DNA of 64,000 bases, from contig CAVQYQ010000001.1 of the NCBI GenBank assembly GCA_963718195.1, positions 62,001 through 126,000 of the forward strand, read 5' to 3'. Positions 51,513-60,734 of the stretch are shown one piece after another. The position numbers and the translations under genes were made by a program. Position 1 is the first letter of the stretch, and the number at the start of each line of letters is the position of its first letter. The notes beneath the pieces are model-generated. The model made no database searches and had not been told where the DNA came from. It saw only the letters and a program-made list of their open reading frames with translations. Source of the DNA: MADRE3 sp963718195. Lineage in GTDB: Bacteria; Desulfobacterota; Desulfobulbia; Desulfobulbales; Desulfocapsaceae.

Positions 51513-52355
51513 TCAAGACAGGCCTACAGCATACTCTTTTGTATAGCTGGCAAAAAGCTTCATGATTTGCTTTGTTTTCGGACCTGGCCGACCGCTGCAA
51601 ATAGTCGCCCCATCAACCATGGTAACCGGCAACACTTCCTTGTTGGACGAGGTCAGGAACAGTTCATCGGCGCCCAGGATATCCTCTTTGCTGATCATTT
51701 TCAGCTCGGGTTTAAACTCAGCTGCTGTCAGGTCAAGTACTACATCACGTGTTACCCCCGGTAAAATATCAAGGGCAGGAGTGATCAGCTGACCGTTCAC
51801 GACAGCAAACAGGTTTGAAGTCGTTCCCTCCAGCACCTGCCCCTGGCCGTCCACATAAACGGATTCAACCGCACCGACAGCTCTGGCATTGTCCAGAGTA
51901 ATTATTGCCCGTATGTAATCGATCGATTTTGCTCCGGGAATATACCGGGTAATATCGGATGTTATTATCTTGACCCCGTCTTCATACCACTGTTCGGGGA
52001 ATTGCTTTACCGGGGATATCATGACCAGGAGCCGGGGTTTGCTTCCGGGTGTAATGGAATCATCACTGTCACCACCCGTTATCAAGAGACGAATATTTGA
52101 TTCGGCAAAATCATTTTGCTTCATCGTCTCGTTTACGATCTGGTTGATCTCCTTATGGCTCCATGGGCATGAGAGCCCGATCAGTCCTGCAGAATTCTGT
52201 AATCGTTTGATGTGGGCATCGAGATGAAAGGGACGTCCACCATATGTTCTCAGGAAATCGAAGACGCCATATCCCCTGAGTATAGCCAGATCTCCAACCG
52301 GTAAAACCGCTTCTTCCTCCGAAACGAATGTCCCGTCTATATAGTAAATTGCCAT
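51513..52355 (-). CDS. Class IV aminotransferase (branched-chain or D-amino-acid type)
   Basis: A 280-residue PLP enzyme of fold type IV. 'YYIDGTFVSEEEAVLPVGDLAILRGYGVFDFLRTYGG' (about 3-39) is the substrate and strand region. The PLP Lys is in 'YIPGAKSIDYI' (about residue 147). 'VYVDGQGQVLEGTTSNLFAVV' with the conserved E-G-T-T-S-N follows, then 'LFLTSSNKEVLPVT'. BCAT, D-amino-acid transaminase and 4-amino-4-deoxychorismate lyase share this pattern, and the exact activity is not decidable. It is the last gene of a minus-strand run after acuC-like and acuB-like genes. GAGGGA precedes the start. Confidence 0.88.
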   Translation of the reverse strand: MAIYYIDGTFVSEEEAVLPVGDLAILRGYGVFDFLRTYGGRPFHLDAHIKRLQNSAGLIGLSCPWSHKEINQIVNETMKQNDFAESNIRLLITGGDSDDSITPGSKPRLLVMISPVKQFPEQWYEDGVKIITSDITRYIPGAKSIDYIRAIITLDNARAVGAVESVYVDGQGQVLEGTTSNLFAVVNGQLITPALDILPGVTRDVVLDLTAAEFKPELKMISKEDILGADELFLTSSNKEVLPVTMVDGATICSGRPGPKTKQIMKLFASYTKEYAVGLS

Positions 52356-52446
52356 ACGATTTTCCCTCGCCCCGCCTGATTAAATTGAACACGTACCGAC
52401 ACAGCTATTCCGGAAATAATTTAAACATGCATTGCCGGCGCCGCGT

Positions 52447-53127
52447 CTACTCCTTTTTTTTAGGAAGCTGGTCAAGGTACCACTTCATCGGGTCAGTCAG
52501 ATCAAACCCCTGCTCAAGAAGTTTCTGCTTAATCTTTATGACGTTATTGGTCAACAGGTACGGAAAAATAGCCCGCTTTTTCTCATCCCAATACCTGGCA
52601 ACAAGGACGCTTCCCATCGACACATTCTCTTCGGTAACGATATCGACAATCTTCTTCAACTGTCCAGATTCCTCATTGACCAAGATGCAGAGCAGGGTTC
52701 CGGGTTCCCCGATACCCATAACATTCACAAAGGCCCTGAGGAGATCTCTGGTGGACATAATTCCTTTCAGGTAACCATCTTCGTCGACAACCGGTAACGC
52801 TCCCACCTTTCTGCTCCCCATCACCATAAGCGTATCCTGCAGGGTAAAGTAAACAGAAATGGTCAGCGGGTCTTTGGTCATAATCTCGCTGACCCGGTGT
52901 TCCATTACCCGATCAAGGGTTTGCTGGTACTCCTCCTCGCTCAGCAGCGATGACGGAGAGGCGTCTCTCATATCACGATCGGTGACAATGCCGATCAGTT
53001 TGCCATTTACGTCAACAACCGGCAGATGGCGAAAATTGTTTTCCTTCATCAAGGTCCGGACTTCAGACAACTTGGTGTCAGGAGCAATCGATACCAGATT
53101 GGTATTCATTGTTTCACTTACAAACAT
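52447..53127 (-). CDS. AcuB-like protein (CBS pair plus ACT-like domain)
   Basis: A 226-residue cytosolic regulator. Two CBS domains cover about residues 1-60 ('MNTNLVSIAPDTKLSEVRTLM') and 75-130 ('IMTKDPLTISVYFTLQDTL'), with 'LIGIVTDRDMRDA' and 'LKGIMSTRDLLRAF'. A following segment (about 138-200, 'PGTLLCILVNEESGQLKKIVDIV') looks like an ACT domain. AcuB in Bacillus is encoded between the acetyltransferase AcuA and deacetylase AcuC, which control acetyl-CoA synthetase. Here the deacetylase homologue lies just upstream on the same strand. It probably senses nucleotides (CBS) and an amino acid (ACT). Confidence 0.83.
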   Translation of the reverse strand: MFVSETMNTNLVSIAPDTKLSEVRTLMKENNFRHLPVVDVNGKLIGIVTDRDMRDASPSSLLSEEEYQQTLDRVMEHRVSEIMTKDPLTISVYFTLQDTLMVMGSRKVGALPVVDEDGYLKGIMSTRDLLRAFVNVMGIGEPGTLLCILVNEESGQLKKIVDIVTEENVSMGSVLVARYWDEKKRAIFPYLLTNNVIKIKQKLLEQGFDLTDPMKWYLDQLPKKKE

Positions 53128-53196
53128 GTTTCCTCCTTCCCTCTATATGCTTTTCACTGCAATATCTTATAACCGCCTGTTTTGATCTCTGACTCA

Positions 53197-54144
53197 TCAA
53201 TCGCCAATCAATGTATGTATATGGTTTGTGACCAGGACCGGCAGTATGTCAAGATTATACCCCCCTTCCAAAACAGAGATAACCTTTCCATCGGCAAGCG
53301 TGTTCGCGAGTCCAACCACCGTCTCATTAACAAAGTCATACCCCGCTGTCGTCAGCTCAGTTCCCGACATCAAATCGCTGACATGGGCGTCAAAACCGGC
53401 TGATAATAAGATTACTTCCGGCTTGAATTTTTCAAAAGCAGGCACCAGATCGGTGGTCAGTTTTTCCTTATAAACGGCGTCACCGCTTCCCGGCAGCACC
53501 GGACTGTTCAGGGTATATCCGTCACCCTCCTTCATGCCCGTCTCAAACTCTCTTCCGGTACCTGGATAGGCAAAGGAGGGGTGCTCATGGATGGAATAAT
53601 AGAACACCGTATCGTCATGTTCGAATATATGCTGGGTACCATTGCCGTGATGAACGTCGAAGTCTATTATGCCGACTCTCTCTACACCCCACTGGCGTTG
53701 AAGATAGCGTGCTCCAATGGCCACGTTGTTAAAATAGCAGAACCCCATCGCCTTATCGAGTTCGGCATGATGCCCGGGTGGTCTGACAGCGCAGAAAGCA
53801 TTATCTACTTCACCCTCCATGACACTGTCGATAGCCTTGAGCACACCGCCAACTGCCATCAAGGCGATATCGTAGCTCTCTCTGCATATTGAGTTATCCT
53901 GGTGATCAAAATCAGGCAACCCCCAAGTGCAAGCCTCCTCAAATCTCATGATATAGCGGACATGGTGGACGGTCTCGATCCAGCGCTGATTGGCAGGTTC
54001 AGCCTTCAACAACTGGAGTTTTTTTATGACACCGTCATCAATCAGCCCTTTCAGGATGGCAATAAGCCTTTGAGAGCATTCGGGATGGCCGTTAAATGTA
54101 ACATGCTGCAGATACTTCTCATCAAAAACAAAACCTGTTTTCAT
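53197..54144 (-). CDS. AcuC-like histone deacetylase family protein
   Basis: A 315-residue zinc-dependent deacetylase. Conserved segments are 'VRPPGHHAELDKAMGFCYFNNVAIGA' (about 115-140), 'IDFDVHHGNGTQHIF' (zinc Asp and His), 'LLSAGFDAHVSD' (zinc Asp) and 'VISVLEGGYNLD'. In Bacillus, AcuC removes an acetyl group from acetyl-CoA synthetase; other members act on acetylpolyamines. The link with acuB-like (69 bases downstream) and the divergent CoA-transferase/GNAT fusion favours control of acetate metabolism by protein acetylation (inference). Confidence 0.88.
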   Translation of the reverse strand: MKTGFVFDEKYLQHVTFNGHPECSQRLIAILKGLIDDGVIKKLQLLKAEPANQRWIETVHHVRYIMRFEEACTWGLPDFDHQDNSICRESYDIALMAVGGVLKAIDSVMEGEVDNAFCAVRPPGHHAELDKAMGFCYFNNVAIGARYLQRQWGVERVGIIDFDVHHGNGTQHIFEHDDTVFYYSIHEHPSFAYPGTGREFETGMKEGDGYTLNSPVLPGSGDAVYKEKLTTDLVPAFEKFKPEVILLSAGFDAHVSDLMSGTELTTAGYDFVNETVVGLANTLADGKVISVLEGGYNLDILPVLVTNHIHTLIGD

Positions 54145-54415
54145 TGTTATTTCCTGTTCCTGAAACTATCTGTTTTTACCGCTTCCCACTCTCTGACTCA
54201 AATGTTTTACAAAACCCAGAAAGATAGGAAATTTTCAGCACCTTTTACAAGTCCTCATCCTAGCCGGTACATACCCCTTGGGCAATGTTTTTATTATCCG
54301 CCCTTCATGCTTTTCCGACACCGTTTCACTCATTTGCTTGATTAAAAACCCCAGAAACAATAGATTAAGGACGTGATCTACTCCAAGTATTGGTCAACTC
54401 AACCGCAGGAGCACT

Positions 54416-56287
54416 ATGATGAGCAAATCCGGATACTGGGCAGACAATTTCCAGCAAAACAAACTGCCTGTCGAAAAAGCAATCAAGAAAATACACTCCG
54501 GGCAACGAATATTTATCGGTTCTTCATGCGGGGAGCCCCAACATCTGGTCAAGGGGCTTGCAGATGCGAGTCTCCACTTTACCGATCTGGAAATCGTCAG
54601 GCTGTTCAGCGCTGAGTCAACATCACTGTCCAAAATCGCCGATCGTTCACGCTCACAGAATCTCAACATCCGCTCATTTTATCTCGGCTCGGCAAATTCC
54701 GAAAGTTTCAAGGGTGACCTGCGGTTTATCACCCCAATTAACCTCTCCGAAATACACAAGCTGATCAAATCTCGATTGCTGCCTATCCAGGTGGCACTGA
54801 TTCAGGTTACACCGCCCGACGATTTTGGCTGGATGAGCCTCGGCATATCGGTCGATATCACCTCGGCTGCTGCATCTGCTGCCGATATTGTCATCGCCCA
54901 GGTCAACAGCAATATGCCGCGGGTCCAAGGGCGAAGCAATATCCACGTGAACGATATCGACTATTTCGTCGAATTTGATGAAAATTTACGTGAAATCGGT
55001 ACCTACCCTGAGGTATCGGCCGCGCCGACAATGGCCCGTTACGTCTCGCGGCTTGTCGATGACGGTTCGACCATGCAGATGTCTCTTGGAGCCACCTCTG
55101 ATGCAATCATTCAAGCGTTGATGGAGAAAAACGACCTGGGAATTCACACCCAGTATATCACTAATACTATCATGAAACTTATGGCCATGGGGGTGGTCAC
55201 CAACAAGAAGAAAGGGTTCAACAACGGCAAAATTATCTGCAGTAACGCGATTGGTACCCGGGATCTCTACGACATGCTCGATAACAACTCTGTCGTTGAG
55301 TTTCATCCTTCCAAATATGTTAACGATCCCCGGGTTATATCAAAGAACCACAAGATGGTGGCGATGAATATCGGCAGGGAGATAGACCTCACCGGTCAGG
55401 TTACGGCAGATGCGCTTGCCTATAACAATTTTTCGGGGGTGACCGGTATCGTAGATTTTTTCCGTGGAGCTTCCATGTCCGAAGGCGGTAAATCCATCCT
55501 CATGCTCACTTCCACAAGAAGTCGCAACCAGGAAAGTCGCATCGTTCCGCTCCTGCAGAACAGCGCCGTGGTTATCCCCCGCGGTGAAGTTCAGTATGTC
55601 GTCACTGAATACGGATCGGTAAATCTTTTTGGCAAATCAATCCAGGAACGCGCACTAGCAATGATCTCTATTGCCCACCCGGACTTTAGGGACTACCTGT
55701 TTGATCACGCAAAAGAACTTGGACTGCTTGGCCCTGAACGCTCATTAAAAGAGGAGATGCATGCCACCTACCCGCTTCACCTGGAAGAAACCAGGGTCAT
55801 GAATGGTCGTCAGATCACCTTCCGGCCGGTCAAACTGACTGACGAGCGACCGATTCAGGAACACTACTACGGGCTGGATAAGTCGGATGTTACCTCACGT
55901 TTCTTTCATGAAAAGACAAGCTTCGTTTCCACCCAGATCGAGAGAACGTTCATTATCGATTACAGCAAGGACCTGACCATTGTGGCGGTCGAGGGCGAGC
56001 CTGGCTTCGAGCGTGTACTTGCTGTGGGAGAATACTACTCCAACCCCGAGACCAACCTGGCCGAGATCGCCTTCTCCGTTGAAAAACGGTGGCAGGGCAG
56101 AGGATTGTCCTCAATTGTAATAAAGAAGCTTACTGAGGCGGCCAAAGGAAACAAGATAATCGGGTTTACTGCCTATACTTCCAAAGACAATAAGCGAATG
56201 ATAAAACTCTTTCATTCACTCGATTGTGAAGTAAAGGTGACCGGTCAGGGAGAGATGGTTCACCTGAAAGCACTGTTCAAGGATTGA
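54416..56287 (+). CDS. Acetyl-CoA hydrolase/transferase family protein fused to a GNAT acetyltransferase
   Basis: A 623-residue fusion. Residues 1-430 form the Cat1/4-hydroxybutyrate CoA-transferase fold ('GQRIFIGSSCGEPQHLVKGL', 'EFHPSKYVNDPRVI', 'DLTGQVTADAL'). Residues 460-623 form a GNAT domain with acetyl-CoA loop 'RWQGRGLSSIVIKKL'. At 243-247 the protein has GIHTQ. As I recall, active CoA-transferases have GIHTE, the Glu being the covalent catalytic residue. If so, the first domain may only bind acyl-CoA. Paired divergently with acuB- and acuC-like genes, the GNAT half could play the AcuA role of acetylating a metabolic enzyme. A good GCAGGAG site precedes the ATG pair at 54416 and 54419. 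Confidence 0.85.
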   Translation: MMSKSGYWADNFQQNKLPVEKAIKKIHSGQRIFIGSSCGEPQHLVKGLADASLHFTDLEIVRLFSAESTSLSKIADRSRSQNLNIRSFYLGSANSESFKGDLRFITPINLSEIHKLIKSRLLPIQVALIQVTPPDDFGWMSLGISVDITSAAASAADIVIAQVNSNMPRVQGRSNIHVNDIDYFVEFDENLREIGTYPEVSAAPTMARYVSRLVDDGSTMQMSLGATSDAIIQALMEKNDLGIHTQYITNTIMKLMAMGVVTNKKKGFNNGKIICSNAIGTRDLYDMLDNNSVVEFHPSKYVNDPRVISKNHKMVAMNIGREIDLTGQVTADALAYNNFSGVTGIVDFFRGASMSEGGKSILMLTSTRSRNQESRIVPLLQNSAVVIPRGEVQYVVTEYGSVNLFGKSIQERALAMISIAHPDFRDYLFDHAKELGLLGPERSLKEEMHATYPLHLEETRVMNGRQITFRPVKLTDERPIQEHYYGLDKSDVTSRFFHEKTSFVSTQIERTFIIDYSKDLTIVAVEGEPGFERVLAVGEYYSNPETNLAEIAFSVEKRWQGRGLSSIVIKKLTEAAKGNKIIGFTAYTSKDNKRMIKLFHSLDCEVKVTGQGEMVHLKALFKD

Positions 56288-56567
56288 GTGCTGTTGTCGA
56301 ACCGATCCGCCTGCAGGCCACTTTGCTGGAGCCCCCTGTTGATTTCCGCTAAGTCAATGAATTAACTGCCAGTAATTACCATCGACTCCTTTTGCAAAAT
56401 CAACACACAAAAGGAAGTACGGAACGCCCCCGTCACAACCAGTGACCTGATGAAATTTTGCAGCTAATTAACAATTTAATTATTTACTTGTTTCGTTTTC
56501 TACTTATCTTTGTGTAACTGTTTTCAGAAATTCACTATCCATCTACCCAATAGACAAGGTGTTGCCT

Positions 56568-57638
56568 ATGAATATGAGAAAGATAACTTCAATGACCATG
56601 TTGTTAACCCTGGTTGTATTAACAATTAACTCAATTGTTCTCTACGTCGTCCCGGAGGGACGGATTGCCAACTGGGCAGACTGGTACTTTCTTGGCCTCA
56701 CCAAAGGTGACTGGGGCGCACAGCATACAACAATCGGTTTCCTCTTTGTTTTTGCCGGAATTCTGCACATATATTACAACTGGAAACCAATAGTTGCCTA
56801 TATGAAGAACAAAGCCAGAGAGATTAAAGTATTCACCGGCTCCTTTAACGTCGCCCTGGCCCTTACCGTGTTTTTTATCGTGGGAACCTATTATAATGTT
56901 CCACCGATGAGCACGATTATGGAAATATCAGAGCACTTTAAAGATTCCGCAGCAAAAAAATATGGTGATCCGCCATATGGCCATGCCGAATCATCCTCTC
57001 TTAAGATGTTCACCAAACGAGAAAATCTGGATTTAGCCAAAAGCATAGAGTTTTTAAAGGGTGCCGGCATACCAGTTTCTGGGGAAAAAGATATACTCCG
57101 TGATCTCGCTGACAAAGCTGATACATCTCCTCAGCAGATATACGAAATCATCAAGTCAGCCACCATCATCCCGAAAAAAACAAGTGACTCTGGGGCCCCG
57201 TCAGCGCTTCCGGAAAATCCACCATCCGGTCTCGGGAAAAAGACGCTTGGAGAAATCTGCACAGAATATGGCCTTGACACCGGTAACATCATCAAGGGAC
57301 TGGAAGGCAGAGGAATAAAAGCGGAACCGGACGCCAAGTTAAAAGAGATCGCCGAACCACAAGGGATTACCCCAATGCAGATGTACGAGATGATGCTTGA
57401 AATTGTCTCTGAAGCGTCTCCAACGCTTCCAGAAGTCCCACCATCCGGTCTCGGGAAAAAGACGCTTGACGAGATCTGTACGGAATATGGCCTTGATATC
57501 GGTAACATCATCAAGGGACTGGAAGGCAGAGGAATAAAAGCAGAAGCGGGTGTCAAGTTAAAAGAGATCGCAGAACCACAAGGGATTACGCCAATGCAGG
57601 TGTACGAGATGATACTTGAGATTGTCTCGGAATCTTAA
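56568..57638 (+). CDS. DUF4405 membrane protein with repeated C-terminal domain
   Basis: A 356-residue protein from ATG 56568 (AAGGTG about 8 bases upstream; a GTG three codons earlier is less likely). The N-terminal third is DUF4405-like, with three spans (about 8-28, 48-68, 88-108) and His residues in 'WGAQHTTIGFLFVFAGILHIYYNWKP' that could bind haem b. A periplasmic or cytoplasmic part follows, with one degenerate and two near-identical copies of a helical unit. Each near-identical copy runs from 'PPSGLGKKTL', through 'EICTEYGLD', to 'GITPMQ-YEM'. The unit is not one I can name. It is a single-gene unit after the CoA-transferase/GNAT gene. Confidence 0.75.
   Translation: MNMRKITSMTMLLTLVVLTINSIVLYVVPEGRIANWADWYFLGLTKGDWGAQHTTIGFLFVFAGILHIYYNWKPIVAYMKNKAREIKVFTGSFNVALALTVFFIVGTYYNVPPMSTIMEISEHFKDSAAKKYGDPPYGHAESSSLKMFTKRENLDLAKSIEFLKGAGIPVSGEKDILRDLADKADTSPQQIYEIIKSATIIPKKTSDSGAPSALPENPPSGLGKKTLGEICTEYGLDTGNIIKGLEGRGIKAEPDAKLKEIAEPQGITPMQMYEMMLEIVSEASPTLPEVPPSGLGKKTLDEICTEYGLDIGNIIKGLEGRGIKAEAGVKLKEIAEPQGITPMQVYEMILEIVSES
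57219..57632 (+). repeat. 219-bp in-frame tandem repeat inside the DUF4405 gene
   Basis: CCACCATCCGGTCTCGGGAA begins at 57219 and again at 57438, a period of 219 bases (73 codons). The two copies (57219 to about 57412, and 57438 to about 57632) are nearly identical at DNA level, pointing to recent duplication. Confidence 0.92.
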
Positions 57639-57856
57639 AAATAATTACCTCCGTATTCAGCTTAATCGGGCAATCGCCTTTATGAGATTGTCATGGATAA
57701 GCTCTAATTTCAGACCACAATTTTGTTGTTAGGTTTCTGAAAAAGCAGAACTTTTTAGAGACAGGAAACATCTCCAATTTTGTCACTTAGTATTTTTTGA
57801 AGATTTATACTGGCAGCATTGATGATTTAAGGCCTATCAACTCTCAAAAAAAACAT

Positions 57857-57887
57857 AAAAAAAGGCAGAGCCATTTCTGACCCTGCC
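57857..57887 (-). terminator. Rho-independent terminator after the dctP remnant
   Basis: On the minus strand GGCAGGG pairs with CTCTGCC (one G-U pair) around a 10-base loop, followed by a run of seven T. Plus-strand positions of the stem are 57864-57870 and 57881-57887. Confidence 0.75.
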
Positions 57888-57924
57888 TCCAGATTCTCAG
57901 CCTAATTTAAGAGATTGATCGGCA

Positions 57925-59025
57925 TCATATAACGGCGGAGCGTGCCGCAAGATACGGCTGCATTTGTACCGCTGCCAAACCGACTGCGTTCTTTCTGAAT
58001 TCAGTTATGCTGTTCAAAATTTCTTCACTGAGTTTGTCCTTTGATGCATGCTCCTTGAGCACGTTGTCGGACAGAAGCGCCAGTTCTTTGAGTAACTCGT
58101 CAGAAAATTGTTTGAGTTGTACGCCGTGCTCATCTTTGAGCTTTGCCAGGGCAGCGCAGTTGGTAGCCATACGATAGCAGAGTTTGCGGCTGTTAATTGC
58201 CTCCGCCGCTGCCGTGATGACTGCCTTGACATCGGAAGGCAGAGCGTCCCACTTGGCCTTGTTGATGAACAGATCAAAGGCTCCCGACGGTTCGTGCCAA
58301 GCAGGATAGTAGTAATATTTAGTCAGCTTATGGAAACCGCGGTTCATATCTATATTCGGTCCGGCGAATTCTACGGCCTCAATCTCACCGTCTTTCAACG
58401 CCTGCGTGAGCTTGCTCATTGGCACCGAAACCACTTCTGCACCAGCTGCTTTCAAGGTCTCCCCCGCGAATCCGCCGATCCTAATCTTAAGGCCCTTAAA
58501 GTCGCCGATCGAGTTGATCTCTTTATTGAACCAGCCGCCCATCTGGCAATCGGTATTGCCGAATGGGAAAAACTTACAGCCGACTTCGGCGTAGACTTTA
58601 TCGGCAAGCTCCGTCCTCCACCGAACGCAAACCATGCGTTCTGCTCCTGCCCCGTCAGCCCGAAAGGGGTATTATGTAGGAATTGCATGGCCGGCACTTT
58701 CTTTGCCCAAAAAGTCGGCTGCCCTGTCCCCATCTCTACTGTGCCATCAGCAACGGCGTCTATCGTTTTCGGAAATGGGACGATTTTCCCAGGACCGAAA
58801 TAATTTATTGTTATGCGCCCATCCGTCCCCTCTGAAACCATCTTCGCAAACAACTTCATGTGGTCATCAGGTTCTTGCCCCCAGTTGTTAATCACCCGCC
58901 ATTCCTTTTTGCTTTGGCAAAATACCTTGCTTGGGGACATGGAGGTCAAGGTTGCAGCATCGCCATGCCCCTAGGGCGACAGTACGAAGAAACGTACGCC
59001 GTTGCATTTTCGTATTCTCTTTCAT
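57925..59025 (-). pseudogene. TRAP transporter substrate-binding protein (DctP), broken by two frameshifts
   Basis: A DctP-family gene in three frame segments. It begins at ATG 59023-59025 behind a strong AAGGAGG, with a twin-arginine-type signal 'MQRRTFLRTVALGA'. The frame changes near 58960-58975 and resumes as 'TSMSPSKVFCQSKKEWRVIN', then 'FPKTIDAVADGTVEMGTGQP' and 'WFAFGGG'. It changes again near 58610-58625 and resumes as 'ELADKVYAEVGCKFFPFGNTD', 'AVEFAGPNIDMNRGF' and so on to 57925. The segments together cover a full DctP (about 365 residues) of the Tat-exported class that binds 2-oxo acids and similar. No dctQ or dctM is nearby. Two independent lesions argue for true decay. Confidence 0.82.
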
Positions 59026-59657
59026 GTCATCCTCCTTTTTGCATTTTTACGGCCAATATCCCCAAATAATGAGATACTTGACCAATAACGAGGTCGCATT
59101 TACAGGATGCGCATTTTATTAGGAGGTTATTCTGCAGGCATAATCATTAATCCTAACAAGTAAACGGAACATTGTGGTGGTAAATAAATGAACTTTTATC
59201 AGGAAATATTAGCTTTGAAAGTATCGAAGAAAATAAAACTTCTTCCTGAGAGGGTAGAATCGGATATTTATCTGGATTTGCTCAGAAATGGAGCAACTGC
59301 AGGTAGAGCTTACCAAAGATAATATTCCAACTTGATATTGAAATATGTCTGATCAAATTCCGATTTCTGCATCTTAGAGTTCTACATCTTAGAGCATCAA
59401 ATCCTTGCTTTTCAGGGTTGGTATTGTCATTGTTTCCGGCCTTGTCCTCTGTTTTTCCTATTTACTCAATATCTTGACAGTTTCGTCTACTGTGTTAATA
59501 CGTTGCTCGTTAACCCTGTAAGAACTTCACTCGTGAGGTTGAGCAGGCAGGGCGCCTTTCATCCCTCTGTTCAGATGGTTGGCTCCATTCCGCTCAGATG
59601 CTGAATATGGATTAATTCTTCAAAAATATTGCTTTGCAGAATAATCAGGAGATAAAA
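59026..59657. other. Intergenic region before the RND efflux operon
   Basis: About 630 bases. A 44-codon plus-strand frame (59188-59322, MNFYQEILALKVSKKIKLLP...) lacks a convincing ribosome-binding site and a recognised product. A duplicated TCTTAGAG(T/C) motif sits at 59371-59395 (two copies of 'CATCTTAGAG'). No RNA gene or clear operator was found. The promoter of the efflux operon should lie here. Confidence 0.35.
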
Positions 59658-60734
59658 ATGAGAGCAAGAACCGTTTTAACAGTCAACCTCTGGAGTGCCA
59701 TTATTCTCGTTTTGTCAAGCTCCTTGTCTGCTCATGGTGCTGATGGTCCGCCGCCATCTCAGGTACGGGTTGCACCGGTTGTCCAGGAAGAAGTATCCCA
59801 GACCCGGTCGGTCATCGGGCTCCTTTATTATGACCGGATCAGCGAGATCTCAACAGAGCTTGCCGGACTCGTCGACCTGGTTGAGGTGAAGCAGGGGGAC
59901 AAGGTAAAGGCAGGTGACCCGCTCGTCCGGCTTAATACTGAAATCCTCGAGAAGGAGATCATGTTCCAGAAATCCCGTATTGAGCAGATTGAACTGCGCA
60001 TCGCCAACGCCAAGAAAAATTTTTCTCGCCTGGAACGTCTTTTTGACAAATCGGGAGTAAGTGAAAAAGAGTACGACGATGCCCTCTTTACCTACCAGGA
60101 TGCCCAGAAAGAGAAGCAGGCCGTGAAATCAACCCTTCAAAAACTGCTGATCCAGAAAACCCGTTCTGTTATTCCCGCACCATTTGATGGCATTATTTTA
60201 ACCAAAGATGTTGACTCAGGGAGCTGGGTACAACCGGGAAAACAGCTGGTCTCGATCGGGTCAAGCGAGGATCTCTTCATCCGTGCACCCATTGCCGAAA
60301 CAACCTTGCAGTTTATTGAAATCGGCCAGGAAATTCCGGTAATCATTAATGCCTTCAACAAAGAACTGCAGGGTAAAATCATCGATATCGACCCTGTCGC
60401 CGATATGAAAACCAAAAATATTTTCCTGAAGGTTTCAATTCCGCCGCTACCGCTTGTCGCTCAGAATATGTCAGCGAGCGTTTCCGTTCCGATCAGCCCG
60501 CGCCAGAAGCTGAGCATTTTCAGTCGGGCCGCCCTGATCAAATTCCAGGGTAAAGATTTCGTCTATACCGTTAAAGAAGGGAAAGCTGCCATCCTGCCGG
60601 TCAATATCGTTACCTTTCTTGGAGACCGGGTCGGCGTTGACAACCCCTATATCGTTCCCGGCATGAAACTTGTGGTAGAAGGAAACGAGCGTCTCAGGCC
60701 GGATCAGCCGGTTGTCGTGGCAGGAGAGAAGTAA
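59658..60734 (+). CDS. RND efflux periplasmic adaptor (membrane fusion) protein
   Basis: A 358-residue adaptor from ATG 59658, which has AGGAG 8 bases upstream; an in-frame TTG eight codons earlier is less likely. The signal peptide is 'MRARTVLTVNLWSAIILVLSSSLSAHGA'. A biotinyl-lipoyl half is 'ISTELAGLVDLVEVKQGDKVKAGDPLVRLN' (about 57-86). A coiled-coil hairpin covers about 88-155 and the second lipoyl half is 'IPAPFDGIILTKDVDSGSWVQPGKQLVSI'. A beta-barrel and a membrane-proximal domain follow. It links the RND pump to an outer-membrane channel. It overlaps the pump gene by one base (TAATG). Confidence 0.92.
   Translation: MRARTVLTVNLWSAIILVLSSSLSAHGADGPPPSQVRVAPVVQEEVSQTRSVIGLLYYDRISEISTELAGLVDLVEVKQGDKVKAGDPLVRLNTEILEKEIMFQKSRIEQIELRIANAKKNFSRLERLFDKSGVSEKEYDDALFTYQDAQKEKQAVKSTLQKLLIQKTRSVIPAPFDGIILTKDVDSGSWVQPGKQLVSIGSSEDLFIRAPIAETTLQFIEIGQEIPVIINAFNKELQGKIIDIDPVADMKTKNIFLKVSIPPLPLVAQNMSASVSVPISPRQKLSIFSRAALIKFQGKDFVYTVKEGKAAILPVNIVTFLGDRVGVDNPYIVPGMKLVVEGNERLRPDQPVVVAGEK

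Noticed and set aside
59188..59322. A 44-codon frame before the efflux operon.
   Set aside because: Weak initiation context and no recognisable product; noted only under the intergenic entry.
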